In this document: piece by piece, positions 1 to 9,540 of the stretch
How positions within the stretch are numbered: the first letter of the stretch is position 1
Layout of the letters: every line of letters starts with the position of its first letter
Assembly: GCA_003248315.1 (NCBI GenBank)
Contig: QKWM01000004.1
Span: forward strand, 3,779,001-3,843,000
Direction: 5' to 3'
Source of the DNA: Streptomyces sp. SW4
GTDB lineage: Bacteria; Actinomycetota; Actinomycetes; Streptomycetales; Streptomycetaceae
DNA length: 64,000 nt
Position numbers and translations under genes: made by a program
Notes under the pieces: generated by a model
The model's database searches: none
What the model was told of the DNA's origin: nothing
The model's input: only the letters and a program-made list of their open reading frames with translations

Positions 1-399
1 CGCGAACAGCATCCGCACCAGCTCCACGGCGATCTTGGCGAACAGCACCGAGCCGCGCCCGATCGGCAGCGACCGGAAGCGGTCCATCACGCCGGAGTTG
101 AAGTCCTGGTTGAAGCCGGTGCCGACCCCCTGGGCCATGTTCATCCCCATCATGGCCATCAGGCCGGGGACGACGTACTGCACGTACGCGTCCTGGCCGC
201 CGCCGAGGGCCTGGCCGATCGAGCCGCCGAAGACGTACACGAACAGCAGGGTGAAGACGATCGGGAACAGCAGGGCGTCGAACATCGACTCCGGGTCCTG
301 GCGGATCCACAGCAGGTTCCGGCGGACCAGGGCGCTGGTGTGCCGCACATGGCCGCGCAGCGGGATCCGGGCGTCGGGGGCAGCGGTCGCGGTGGTCAT
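1..399 (-). CDS. ABC-2 type exporter permease, N-terminal part (DrrB-like)
   Basis: Membrane subunit of an ABC exporter, cut by the left window edge; 133 codons are visible. The N-terminus has a short cytoplasmic stretch ending in a basic segment (VRRNLLWIRQDPE), then a hydrophobic helix (LLFPIVFTLLFVYVFGG) and the MMGMNMAQGVGTG region typical of ABC-2/DrrB permeases. Its ATG overlaps the TGA of the upstream ATPase gene (ATGA), so the two are translationally coupled. The export substrate cannot be told from sequence; DrrAB relatives export antibiotics or lipids. Confidence 0.88.
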   Translation of the reverse strand, partial: MTTATAAPDARIPLRGHVRHTSALVRRNLLWIRQDPESMFDALLFPIVFTLLFVYVFGGSIGQALGGGQDAYVQYVVPGLMAMMGMNMAQGVGTGFNQDFNSGVMDRFRSLPIGRGSVLFAKIAVELVRMLFA

Positions 400-1451
400 A
401 CGGCGACCTCCTCACGGGTGTCGGCGGGCGCGGGGTCCTGCGGGGCACTGGCGCGGTGGCCGGTGAGGGACAGGAACACCTCGTCCAGGCTGGGTAGTTC
501 GGTGGTGAGGGCGGCGATGGTGGTGCCGTGCGCGGTGACCGCGCCGACCACGGCGGTCAGCTGCTCGTCGCTGAGGATCGGCACCAGGACGCTGCCGCGC
601 TCCGCGTCCACCGTCGAGGACGCGAGCCCGGTGATGCCGAGCGCGTCCAGGTGGGCGGCGAGCGGGCGCAGCTGGAGCGGGTCGGCCGGGCGGATGCGCA
701 GGGTGCGGCCGCCGACCTTGGCCTTCAGCTCCTCGATGCCGCCGCTCGCGACGATCCGCCCGCGGTCCACCACGGTCAGCTCCGAGGCGAGCTGCTCGGC
801 CTCCTCCATGTACTGCGTCGTCAGCAGCACGGTGACGCCGTCCCCGACCATGCGCTGGACCTCGTCCCACACCTCGTTGCGGGTACGCGGATCGAGGCCG
901 GTGGTGGGCTCGTCGAGGAAGAGGACGACCGGGCGGCCGATCATCGAGGCCGCCAGGTCCAGCCGGCGCCGCATGCCGCCGGAGTAGGTGGCCGCCGGCC
1001 GCCGGGCCGCCTCGGTCAGGGAGAAGCGTTCCAGCATCTCGTCGGCACGTGCGCGGGCGTCCTTGCGGGACAGGTCGAGCAGCCGTCCGATCAGGTAGAG
1101 GTTCTCCCAGCCGGGGAGCTTCTCGTCCACGGAGGCGTACTGCCCGGTCAGCCCGATCACCCGGCGCAGCTGCCGGGGCTGGCGGAGCACGTCGTAGCCG
1201 GCGACGGTGGCCCGGCCGGCGGTCGGGGCCAGCAGGGTGGACAGGATGCGTACGAGGGTGGTCTTGCCGGCGCCGTTCGGTCCGAGGACACCCATCACGG
1301 TGCCCTCGCGCACGTCCAGGTCGACACCGTCCAGCGCCTTGGTCTCGCCGTAGTGCTTGACCAGCCCCCGTACGGTGACCGCGCTGCCCGCGGTCTCGGG
1401 GTGGTTGTCGATTCGCGTCATGCCGTCGACGGTGTCAGCGCCCGCCGACAT
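396..1451 (-). CDS. ABC transporter ATP-binding protein (DrrA-like)
   Basis: Cytoplasmic ATPase partner of the permease that overlaps its stop codon. Walker A GPNGAGKTT lies at about residues 57-65, the signature YSGGM at 156-160 and Walker B VVLFLDEP at 175-182. A C-terminal extension of about 100 residues containing ELPSLDEVFLSLTG is the usual DrrA-type tail. The reading frame is intact (351 aa). The start is uncertain: an internal ATG at 1421 (MTRIDNHPE) fits the family length better, and neither candidate has a strong ribosome-binding site. Substrate unknown. Confidence 0.9.
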   Translation of the reverse strand: MSAGADTVDGMTRIDNHPETAGSAVTVRGLVKHYGETKALDGVDLDVREGTVMGVLGPNGAGKTTLVRILSTLLAPTAGRATVAGYDVLRQPRQLRRVIGLTGQYASVDEKLPGWENLYLIGRLLDLSRKDARARADEMLERFSLTEAARRPAATYSGGMRRRLDLAASMIGRPVVLFLDEPTTGLDPRTRNEVWDEVQRMVGDGVTVLLTTQYMEEAEQLASELTVVDRGRIVASGGIEELKAKVGGRTLRIRPADPLQLRPLAAHLDALGITGLASSTVDAERGSVLVPILSDEQLTAVVGAVTAHGTTIAALTTELPSLDEVFLSLTGHRASAPQDPAPADTREEVAV

Positions 1452-1512
1452 TCCGCCGACAGATCACCGACGGAACCGACAGCCCGCCGACACCCGCCCG
1501 GGCCCGGACGTG

Positions 1513-1550
1513 CGGCAGCCCGCCGACGGGGGAGGATCGGCGGGCTGCCG
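1513..1550 (-). terminator. Hairpin terminator after panB
   Basis: A perfect 13-bp inverted repeat, CGGCAGCCCGCCG and its complement, with a 12-nt loop lies 16 bases beyond the panB stop codon. No U-tract follows, as is usual for Streptomyces terminators. Confidence 0.7.
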
Positions 1551-1565
1551 TGGTGCGGCGATGGT

Positions 1566-2450
1566 TCAGTGGACGGAGTGCTCCTCCTGAGGGAACGTTC
1601 CGCCGACGACGTCCTCGGCGAAGGCCTTCGCCGCGTCGCCCATGACCCGGCGCAGGTCGGCGTACTGCTTCACGAACTTCGGCACCCGCCCGCCGGTCAG
1701 CCCGAGCATGTCGGTCCACACCAGCACCTGGGCGTCCGTCTCGGGTCCCGCGCCGATGCCCACCGTCGGGATGTGCAGCGTGCGGGTCACCTCGGCCGCC
1801 AGCTCGGCCGGCACCAGCTCCAGCACGACCGCGAAGGCACCCGCGTCCTGCACGGCCTTGGCGTCGCGCAGCAGCTGCTGGGCGGCCTCCTCGCCGCGGC
1901 CCTGGACGCGGTAGCCCATGGCGTTGACGGACTGCGGCGTCAGGCCGATGTGGGCCATCACCGGGATGCCGGACTCCACCAGCAGCTCGATCTGCCGGTG
2001 CGAGCGCTCGCCGCCCTCCAGCTTCACGGCGCCCACCCCGGCCTCCTTCACCAGCCGGGTCGCCGAGCGCAGCGCCTGCACCGGGCCCTCCTGGTACGAG
2101 CCGAAGGGCAGGTCGCCGACGATCAGGGCGCGGCGGGTGCCGCGGACCACCGCGGCCGCCAGCATGGTCATCTCGTCGAGGGTGACGGGAACGGTGGTGT
2201 CGTACCCGAGGTGGCAGTTGCCGGCCGAGTCGCCGACCAGCATCACCGGGATGCCGGCCTCGTCGAACACGGAGGCGGTCATCGCGTCGTAGGCGGTGAG
2301 CATGGGCCACTTCTCGCCCCGCTCCTTGGCCGCGGTGATGTCACGGACGGTGATGCGGCGGGTGCTCTTGCCCCCGTACAGCGCCTTGCCGCCGTCGGAG
2401 GGCCCGCCCTGCGGGCCGGGCGCGGAACGGGCAGCCGAAAGCTGCGTCAT
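1566..2450 (-). CDS. panB: 3-methyl-2-oxobutanoate hydroxymethyltransferase
   Basis: First committed step of pantothenate/CoA synthesis: transfers a hydroxymethyl group from methylenetetrahydrofolate to 2-oxoisovalerate to give ketopantoate. The 294-aa protein shows the family signatures LTAYDAMTASVFDEAG, MLVGDSAG (metal-binding Asp), KLEGG and MAHIGLTPQS. A roughly 30-residue Ala/Gly/Pro-rich N-terminal extension makes it longer than the E. coli enzyme. GAAGGAG precedes the ATG. The frame is intact. It is a single-gene unit ended by the hairpin at 1513-1550. Confidence 0.96.
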   Translation of the reverse strand: MTQLSAARSAPGPQGGPSDGGKALYGGKSTRRITVRDITAAKERGEKWPMLTAYDAMTASVFDEAGIPVMLVGDSAGNCHLGYDTTVPVTLDEMTMLAAAVVRGTRRALIVGDLPFGSYQEGPVQALRSATRLVKEAGVGAVKLEGGERSHRQIELLVESGIPVMAHIGLTPQSVNAMGYRVQGRGEEAAQQLLRDAKAVQDAGAFAVVLELVPAELAAEVTRTLHIPTVGIGAGPETDAQVLVWTDMLGLTGGRVPKFVKQYADLRRVMGDAAKAFAEDVVGGTFPQEEHSVH

Positions 2451-2749
2451 CTCAACAGCTCCTTCATGTCATCTCGAGGCGCCCTGACGGCGTCCCCGGA
2501 CTCCCCACCATGGTGGCACCTCCCACCACCGAGGGCCAGAGCACCCCGGCGCGGGGCCGGCGCCGCCTAATGTGCGTGTTTGGTCACAGACCCCACGGGC
2601 ACCGCTGGTCACCGGAACTCCGCGGGCGGGTGCGGTCGTCCTCGTGCGCGTACGGCCGTCACGGACGGCGGGAGAGGAACCGATCATCCCCTAGGGTTCT
2701 TCCGGGGCACGGGGGCGACGGTGTGCACGGCAGGTAGTGAGGCGACGGT

Positions 2750-3802
2750 ATGGCGCAGCAGGCGTACGTGACGGAGACGGACAGCGGCGGCTCGGAGCCC
2801 GGGCGCCGGGAACCCCGGGTCCGCCGCCTGCTCGGCCGGTACGCCGCCGGCTGGCGCGGCGACCGCCGGATCTGGCGCCGGGGCCTGCTCACCGCCGCCG
2901 TGGCCGTGCTGCTGTCCGGCGTGCTGGCGGCGCACGCCCACATCCCGAACGCCGTCGGCAACCTCGGCAGCCTGACGGAGACCTTCCTGCCCTGGCTGGG
3001 CCTCGTGATCCCGGTCCTGCTGGCCGTCGCGCTGGCCCGCAGGTCCGCCACCGCGCTGATCGCCGTGCTGCTGCCGGCCGTCGTGTGGCTGAACCTCTTC
3101 GGCGGCCTGCTCACCGACAAGACCGCCGCCGGCGGCGACCTGACCGTCGCCACGCACAACGTCAACGCCGACAACGCCGACCCGTCCGGCACCGCCCGGG
3201 CCGTGGCCGCCTCCGGCGCGGACGTGCTGGCCCTGGAGGAGCTGAAGGCGTCCGCCGTCCCCACGTACGAGAAGGCCCTCGCGGAGGCCTACCCGCACCA
3301 CGCGGTGGTCGGCACCGTCGGGCTGTGGAGCAAGTACCCGATGAGCGACGTGCGGGCCGTCGACATCCGGCTCGGCTGGAAGCGGGCGATGCGCGCCACG
3401 GTCGCCACGCCGTCCGGACCGCTCGCCGTCTACGTCGCCCACCTGCCGTCCGTGCGCGTGAAGCTGGAGGCCGGGTTCACCGCCCGGCAGCGCGACAAGA
3501 GCGCCGACGCGCTGGGCGAGGCCGTCGCCGCCGAGCCGCTGGAGCGGGTGGTGCTGCTCGGCGACCTGAACGGCACCATGAACGACCGCGCGCTCAACGC
3601 CATCACCTCGCAGATGCGCTCCACGCAGGGCGCGGCGGGCGACGGGTTCGGCTTCAGCTGGCCGGCCTCGTTCCCGATGGCGCGCATCGACCAGATCCTG
3701 GTCAGGGGCGTGGAACCGGTGACGAGCTGGACGCTCCCGCAGACGGGCAGCGACCATCTGCCGCTGGCCGCGCGTGTGAAGGTCGACACAACCGGGTCGT
3801 GA
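2750..3802 (+). CDS. Membrane-anchored endonuclease/exonuclease/phosphatase-family protein
   Basis: 350 aa, intact. Three hydrophobic helices occupy about residues 45-125, followed by an extracytoplasmic EEP-superfamily domain. The visible catalytic pattern is ATHNVNADN (metal-binding Asn), ALEEL (catalytic Glu), LLGDLNGTMND (Asp/Asn pair) and TGSDHLPLAA (terminal Asp-His). The fold is that of Mg-dependent phosphodiesterases (DNase I, sphingomyelinases, inositol phosphatases); the substrate cannot be assigned. GAGG lies about 10 bases before the ATG. The 299-bp gap before it (2451-2749) separates divergent genes and holds only a short CCACCATGGTGG palindrome. Confidence 0.85.
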   Translation: MAQQAYVTETDSGGSEPGRREPRVRRLLGRYAAGWRGDRRIWRRGLLTAAVAVLLSGVLAAHAHIPNAVGNLGSLTETFLPWLGLVIPVLLAVALARRSATALIAVLLPAVVWLNLFGGLLTDKTAAGGDLTVATHNVNADNADPSGTARAVAASGADVLALEELKASAVPTYEKALAEAYPHHAVVGTVGLWSKYPMSDVRAVDIRLGWKRAMRATVATPSGPLAVYVAHLPSVRVKLEAGFTARQRDKSADALGEAVAAEPLERVVLLGDLNGTMNDRALNAITSQMRSTQGAAGDGFGFSWPASFPMARIDQILVRGVEPVTSWTLPQTGSDHLPLAARVKVDTTGS

Positions 3803-3837
3803 GATTTCGAGGCGGAATACTCGGCCTGAGAGGCTTT

Positions 3838-3852
3838 GTTCCGTACGGGAAC
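3838..3852. promoter_or_regulatory. Operator-like palindrome upstream of the MFS gene
   Basis: GTTCC-GTACG-GGAAC is a 15-bp near-perfect palindrome, 48 bp before the MFS start codon. A second related core (CCCGTACGAC) lies about 14 bp downstream. The layout suggests a TetR- or MarR-type repressor site, but no such regulator gene is adjacent. Confidence 0.45.
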
Positions 3853-3899
3853 ATACGAAGCGTCCCGTACGACATTCCGCTCTCGAAAGGCGACCCCTC

Positions 3900-5118
3900 A
3901 TGCCCTGGCCCTGCTCGCCCTCGCCGTGGGCGCCTTCGGCATAGGCACGACCGAATTCGTGATGATGGGCCTGCTGCCCGACGTCGCGGACGACCTGAAC
4001 GTCTCCATCCCCACCGCCGGCCACCTCGTCTCCGCGTACGCGCTGGGCGTGGTCATCGGCGCCCCGCTGCTCGCCGCCCTCACCGCGCGCATGCCGCGCC
4101 GCACCGTCCTGATCGGCCTGATGGTCCTGTTCGTGGCCGGCAACGCCCTGTCGGCCCTCGCGCCCGGCCACACCTCCCTGCTCGCCGCCCGGTTCCTCAG
4201 CGGTCTGCCGCACGGCGCCTTCTTCGGCGTCGGCGCCGTGGTCGCGACCGGCCTGGTGGCCCCGGAACGCAAGGCCCGCTCCGTCTCCCTGATGTTCCTC
4301 GGCCTGACCGTCGCCAACATCGCGGGCGTCCCGTGGCGACGCTCATGGGGCAGAACCTGGGCTGGCGGGTGACGTTCCTCGGGGTCAGCGCCATCGGCGT
4401 GGCCGCGATCGCCGCGCTGGCCCTGCTCATCCCGCGCGACGGCGCGCCCGCCCCCGAGGCGGGCCTGCGCGGCGAACTCGCCGCCCTGCGCTCCGTCCCC
4501 GTCTGGCTGGCCCTCGGCACCACGGTCGCCGGGTTCGGCGCGCTGTTCGCCGCGTACAGCTACATCGCGCCGATGCTCACCGACGCCGCCGGGTACGGCG
4601 ACGCCAGCGTGACCCTGCTGCTGGCGCTGTTCGGCGTCGGCGCCACCGCGGGCAACCTGCTGGGCGGGCGCCTGGCCGACCACTCGCTGCGCGGCACCCT
4701 CTTCGGCGGCCTGGCGTCACTGACGGTCGTCCTGGCCCTGTTCCCGGTGCTGATGCGCACCGAGGCCACGGCCGCGGTCGCCGTCGCGCTGCTGGGCACG
4801 GCCGCGTTCATCACCGGCTCCCCGCTCCAGCTGATGGTCATGGAGAAGGCGTCGGCGGCCCCCTCCCTGGCCTCCTCCGCCAACCAGGCGGCCTTCAACC
4901 TCGCCAACGCCGGCGGTGCCTGGATCGGCGGCCTCGCCCTCGCGGCGGGGCTCGGCGTCACGTCGCCGGCGCTCGCCGGTGCCGCCCTGGCGGTCCTCGG
5001 CCTGGTGGTGGCCGCGGCGGCCTACGCGGTCGACCGGCGCGCCGCCGGTCCGTCGGCGGGCCGTGAGCGGGTGGTCGCCGGGCACCTGCCGGAGACGCCG
5101 GAGACGGTCCGCCGCTAG
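3900..5118 (+). CDS. MFS transporter of the sugar-efflux/AraJ-like class
   Basis: A 12-helix major facilitator exporter of about 406 aa once two missing bases are restored. The N-terminus (LAVGAFGIGTTEFVMMGLLP) is the signature of the DHA1 drug/arabinose efflux group (AraJ/YdhP-like). The loop between helices 2 and 3 has the basic MPRRT motif. AAAGG precedes the ATG. Frame breaks lie at about 3905 (CCC for CCCC just after the start) and 4332 (CCC for CCCC, between GVP and VATLMGQ). Transport direction and substrate are inferences from the family. Confidence 0.85.
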
Positions 5119-5127
5119 GCGCGGCGG

Positions 5128-5247
5128 CGGGCGGAGGCTGTACTACCCGACGCGGTCCTCACGCTCGACCGGCGGGACTTCCGGGCCGTGCGCCCGCTGG
5201 GCCGCCACAAGGCCTTCCGGCTGCTTCCGGACGACCTTCCGCTCTGA
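5128..5247 (+). pseudogene. Remnant of a PIN-domain (VapC-like) gene
   Basis: Immediately after the MFS stop, one frame reads AVLTLDRRDFRAVRP followed by HKAFRLLPDDLPL and a TGA. This matches the C-terminal end of PIN-domain ribonucleases, where TLDRRDF carries the last acidic active-site residue. No start codon and no upstream PIN core (the first Asp and the central acidic residues) exist in any frame, and no antitoxin gene is nearby. It is best read as a decayed toxin-antitoxin fragment. Confidence 0.6.
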
Positions 5248-5260
5248 CGCGGGAACCGCC

Positions 5261-5302
5261 GTGGGGCCGAGCCGACGGTCCGTCACCGTCGCCTCGGCCC
5301 CA
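5261..5302. terminator. Long hairpin between the MFS/PIN remnant and glnA2
   Basis: GTGGGGCCGAG pairs with CTCGGCCCCAC, and inside it CGACGGT pairs with ACCGTCG around a 5-nt loop, giving an 18-bp stem with one mismatch. It lies 25 bases beyond the glnA2 stop and between convergent genes, so it can act in both directions. Confidence 0.75.
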
Positions 5303-5326
5303 CGGGCGTGTCCAGGGGCGTCGTCG

Positions 5327-6687
5327 CTACAGCACCGGCAGGTTCTTGCGGAGTTCGAACGCCGTGACCTCGGAGCGGTACTCCTCCCACTCCTGGCGCT
5401 TGTTGCGCAGAAAGAAGTCGAAGACGTGCTCGCCGAGGGTCTCGGCCACCAGGTCGCTGCGGTCCATCAGCGTCAGCGCCTCGCCCAGGTTCTGGGGAAG
5501 GGGCTCGATGCCCATCGCGCGGCGCTCGGCGTCCGAGAGCGCCCACACGTCGTCCTCGGCGCCCGGCGGCAGCTCGTAGCCCTCCTCGATGCCCTTCAGG
5601 CCGGCCGCGAGGAGGACGGCGTAGGCCAGGTAGGGGTTGGCGCCCGAGTCCAGGGAGCGGACCTCCACCCGCGCCGAGCCCGTCTTGCCCGGCTTGTACA
5701 TCGGGACCCGCACCAGCGCCGAGCGGTTGTTGTGGCCCCAGCAGATGTACGAGGGGGCCTCGCCGCCCGCGCCGGCCGTGCGCTCCGAACCGCCCCAGAT
5801 GCGCTTGTAGGAGTTGACCCACTGGTTGGTGACCGCCGAGATCTCCGCGGCGTGCTTCAGCAGACCCGCGATGAAGGAGCGGCCGACCTTGGAGAGCTGG
5901 TACTCGGCACCGGACTCGTAGAACGCGTTGCGGTCGCCCTCGAACAGGGACAGATGCGTGTGCATGCCGCTGCCCGGGTGCTCGGAGAAGGGCTTCGGCA
6001 TGAAGGTGGCCTGCACCCCCTGCTCCAGCGCCACCTGCTTCATCACCAGGCGGAACGTCATGATGTTGTCCGCCGTGGACAGGGCGTCGGCGTACCGCAG
6101 GTCGATCTCCTGCTGGCCCGGCGCCCCCTCGTGGTGGGAGAACTCCACCGAGATGCCCATCGACTCCAGCATCGTGATCGCCTGGCGGCGGAAGTCCATG
6201 CCGATGTTCTGCGGGGTGTGGTCGAAGTAGCCGGAGTTGTCGGCCGGGGTGGGCACCGAGCCGTCGACCGGCTTGTCCTTCAGCAGGAAGAACTCGATCT
6301 CCGGGTGCGTGTAGAACGTGAAGCCCGAGTCGGAGGCGCGGTTCAGGGCGCGCTTGAGGACGTAGCGGGGTCGGCGAAGGACGGGGAGCCGTCCGGCATG
6401 AGGATGTCGCAGAACATGCGGGCCGTGCCGGGGGCCTCCGCGCGCCACGGCAGGATCTGGAAGGTGGACGGGTCCGGCTTGGCGATCATGTCGGACTCGT
6501 AGACCCGGGCGAAGCCCTCGATGGCGGAGCCGTCGAAGCCGATGCCCTCGTCGAAGGCCTGCTCCAGCTCGGCCGGGGCCACCGCGACGGACTTCAGAAA
6601 GCCCAGCACGTCCGTGAACCACAGGCGTACGAACCGGATGTCCCGCTCCTCCAAGGTCCGGAGCACGAACTCCTGCTGCTTGTCCAT
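5327..6687 (-). CDS. glnA2: Glutamine synthetase-like protein (GlnA2 type, gamma-glutamylpolyamine synthetase)
   Basis: GSI-fold ligase of 453 aa after restoring one base at about 6368 (GGGG for GGGGG, in SFADPRYVL). Active-site motifs are present: HPEIEFFLL, HHEGAPGQQEIDLR, GSGMHTHLS and NNRSALVRVP. At the loop where GlnA has the adenylylated tyrosine this protein reads DDVWALSD, so it lacks the GlnE target. In S. coelicolor the gene at this position (SCO2241, from memory) was shown to ligate glutamate to polyamines rather than ammonia; function here is transferred from that. The ATG at 6687 is chosen because GGGGAAG lies just upstream; an in-frame ATG at 6702 lacks spacing for a ribosome-binding site. 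Confidence 0.88.
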
Positions 6688-6829
6688 CTTCCGCTTCCCC
6701 ATCCTTGCTGGCCAGGTCGCTTGTCTCCGGTACCGCGGGAGGCGGTCGGGTACCCGAGCATGACACCACAGCGCCGTTTCGTGCGCGTTGCGGGCCACCG
6801 TCCCGTACCGCTCTCTCCGCAGCGTAGAG

Positions 6830-7045
6830 GCCGTGTGTTCGATGAGGCCATTCCGGGGGCGGGCCGTCGGCTCCGTGGGGCGGGGGTTCGGGGTGGGGGT
6901 TCGGGTGGGGATGGGTGCGGGGTGGTGGGTGGGGGTGAAATGCGGGTCCGGGTGGGGTGTGGGTTTGGGTGGGGGTGCGGTGCGGGTGGGGTGCGGTGCG
7001 GGTGGGGTGTCGGGGTGGGTGCGTGGCTGGTTGGTACATCGTGTC
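6830..7045 (+). repeat. G-tract-rich low-complexity region upstream of nadE
   Basis: About 215 bases of the form GGGTGGGG, GGGTTCGGG and GTGCGGTGCGGGTGGGG, with many runs of three to five G on the + strand, end about 25 bases before the nadE start. The whole 6703-7068 gap lies between divergent glnA2 and nadE and holds no gene. Quasi-repeats such as GGTGCGGTGCGGGTGGGGTG occur at least twice. The region is capable of forming G-quadruplexes on the nadE coding strand and hence in its leader RNA if transcribed. Confidence 0.7.
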
Positions 7046-7068
7046 GGTTTGACGATTACACTGGCGGC

Positions 7069-8820
7069 GTGCCTCAACTACGACTCGCCCTGAACCAGAT
7101 CGACGCCGCCGTCGGCGACCTGTCCGGCAACGCCGAGACCATCGTCCGCTGGACCCGGCACTCCGCCGAGCAGGGAGCGCATCTCGTCGCGTTCCCGAGA
7201 TGGCGCTGACCGGGTACCCCGTCGAGGACCTGGCCCTGAGGTCGTCCTTCGTGGAGGCCTCCCGCGCCGCGCTCCGCGCGCTCGCCGCGCGCCTCGCCGA
7301 GGAGGGGCTGGGGGAGCTGCCGGTCGTCGTCGGCTACCTCGACCGCAGCGAGACCGCCCAGCCGAAGTACGGGCAGCCGGCGGGCGCCCCGCAGAACGCG
7401 GCGGCCGTGCTGCACCGGGGTGAGGTGGTGCTGACGTTCGCCAAGCACCACCTGCCGAACTACGGCGTCTTCGACGAGTTCCGCTACTTCGTGCCGGGCG
7501 ACACCATGCCCGTCGTGCGGGTGCACGGGATCGACGTCGCGCTCGCCATCTGCGAGGACCTGTGGCAGGACGGCGGGCGGGTGCCGGCCGCGCGGTCCGC
7601 GAAGGCGGGGCTGCTGCTGTCCATCAACGCCTCGCCGTACGAGCGCAACAAGGACGACACCCGGCTGGAGCTGGTGCGCAAGCGGGCGCAGGAGGCCGGG
7701 TGCACGACGGCGTACCTCGCGATGATGGGCGGGCAGGACGAGCTGGTCTTCGACGGCGACTCGATCGTGGTCGACGCGGACGGGCAGGTCGTCGCGCGGG
7801 CGCCGCAGTTCGCCGAGGGGTGTGTCGTGCTGGACCTCGACCTGCCCGCGGCGGCGCCCGACGCGCCGAGCGGGGTCGTCGACGACGGGCTGCGCATCGA
7901 GCGGGTCGTGCTGTCGGAGGAGCCGGTCGCGCCGTACGAGCCCGAGGTGAGCGGGGGGTACGCGGAGCGGCTCGACGACGACGAGGAGGTGTACTCGGCG
8001 CTCGTCGTGGGGCTGCGGGCGTACGTCGCGAAGAACGGGTTCCGGTCCGTGCTGGTCGGGCTGTCCGGCGGGATCGACTCGTCGCTGGTCGCGGCGATCG
8101 CGTGCGACGCGGTGGGGGCGGAGAACGTGTACGGCGTGTCGATGCCGTCGAAGTACTCCTCCGAGCACTCCAAGGACGACGCGGCGGAGCTGGCGCGGCG
8201 CACCGGGCTGAACTACCGGACCGTGCCGATCGAGCCGATGTTCGACGCGTACATGGGGCGCTGGGGCTGACGGGGCTGGCGGAGGAGAACCTCCAGTCGC
8301 GGCTGCGGGGGACGCTGCTGATGGCGATCTCCAACCAGGAGGGGCACATCGTGCTGGCGCCGGGGAACAAGTCGGAGCTGGCGGTGGGCTACTCGACGCT
8401 GTACGGCGACTCGGTGGGGGCGTACGGGCCGATCAAGGACGTCTACAAGACGTCCGTGTTCCGGCTGGCGGAGTGGCGCAACCGGGCGGCGCGGGAGCGG
8501 GGGCAGACGCCGCCGATCCCGGAGAACTCGATCACCAAGCCGCCGAGCGCGGAGCTGCGGCCGGGCAGGTCGACACGGACTCGCTGCCGGACTACCCGGT
8601 GCTCGACGCGATCCTGGAGCTGTACGTCGACCGGGACCGGGGCGCGGACGAGATCGTCGCGGCCGGGTTCGACCGGGAGCTGGTGACCCGGACGCTGCGG
8701 ATGGTCGACACGGCGGAGTACAAGCGGCGGCAGTACCCGCCGGGGACCAAGATCTCGGCGAAGGGCTTCGGCAAGGACCGGCGTCTGCCGATCACCAACC
8801 GCTGGCGGGAGAGCGGCTGA
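7069..8820 (+). CDS. nadE: Glutamine-dependent NAD+ synthetase
   Basis: Last step of NAD synthesis: amidates deamido-NAD using glutamine. Restoring three bases (about 7196, 8260, 8563) gives 584 aa, the usual length. The N-terminal nitrilase-type amidase domain has Lys in FAKHHLPNYGVFDE and nucleophile Cys in AICEDLWQDGG. The C-terminal synthetase domain has the PP-loop LSGGIDSSLVA at about residue 325. GTG start (VPQLRLALNQID) fits the family start exactly. The gene is monocistronic. Confidence 0.95.
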
Positions 8821-9110
8821 CGCGGGGCGCGTGGTGTGGGGGCCGGGGGTGGGGCGGGGGGTGTACGTCCTCGGAACGCCGCGAAACCGCCGGCTGCCAC
8901 AGTCGCCCCCGCCCCCTCGCGACGTCCCTGCGGGCGCACACCCCCCACCCCACCCCTCCACCCGCCGCCCCGCGGGCCCCAGGGGTACGCCCCCTACACC
9001 CCCGCTCCGGCCGCGGGCAGGCGCGCGGCCGGGGCGGAACGACCAACCGGGGTGCCCCCGCCCAGCCAGCCGTCCGCAAGCCGCGGCCAGCAGCCCGCCC
9101 AGCCCCTGGC

Positions 9111-9276
9111 AGCCGCTCCCGCCCAGCCCTGGCAGCCGCTCCCGCCCAGCCCCGGGCAGCCGCTCCCGCCCAGCCCGGGCAGCCGCTCCCGCCCAGCCGC
9201 GGCCAGCCGCTCCCGCCCAGCCGCGACCAGCCGCTCCCGCCCAGCCGCGACCGGCCGCTCCCGCCCAACCGCGGGC
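9111..9276. repeat. Minisatellite A: 24-bp unit, seven copies
   Basis: AGCCGCTCCCGCCCAGCC units begin at 9111, 9134, 9158, 9181, 9205 and 9229, with a diverged copy at 9253; the period is 23-24 bp. In one + frame it reads as a PAAPAQPR octapeptide repeat and in the - strand as RLGGSGWP, but neither frame is joined to a credible start. The flanking 8821-9110 stretch is C-rich and shows no supported gene. Confidence 0.85.
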
Positions 9277-9311
9277 AGTCGTGCCGCTGGGCGGCACGGG
9301 TGGGCGCGGGC

Positions 9312-9535
9312 GGCACCCCGCCAACGCCGGGCTGCGCAACGTCCCCGACCTCAGCGGGAACGCCGGGCAGGACGCCGCAAACGCCGGGCTGCGCAACACC
9401 CCCGACCTCGGCACGAACGCCGGGCGACCCCGCAAACGCCGGGCTGCGCAACGCCCCCGACCTCAGCGGGAACGCCGGGCGGCACCCCGCAAACGCCGGG
9501 CTGCGCGGCGCCCCCGGTCTCGGCAGGACGTGCCG
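9312..9535. repeat. Minisatellite B: 57-bp unit, four copies
   Basis: Copies begin with AACGCCGGGCTGCGCAAC at 9323, 9380, 9435 and 9492 (periods 57, 55 and 57). Each unit contains the AACGCCGGG core twice. 57 bp equals 19 codons; the + frame reads NAGLRNAPDLSGNAGR and the - frame AEVGDVAQPGVGGV. The array runs up to the stop codon of the convergent VOC gene. Confidence 0.85.
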
Positions 9536-9540
9536 TTCGG

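Noticed and set aside
528..2570. A 680-codon + strand frame antisense to the ABC ATPase and panB
   Set aside because: It is a shadow of high-GC genes on the other strand; its composition (His/Gly/Ala/Arg-rich) has no family resemblance and its codon positions are not coding-like.
2684..4213. A 509-codon - strand frame over the endonuclease-like and MFS genes
   Set aside because: Antisense shadow with Gly/Arg/His/Gln-rich composition; both + strand genes have clear domain signatures.
9111..9535. CRISPR array from the repeated units
   Set aside because: Units are directly tandem without unique spacers and there are no cas genes in the window.
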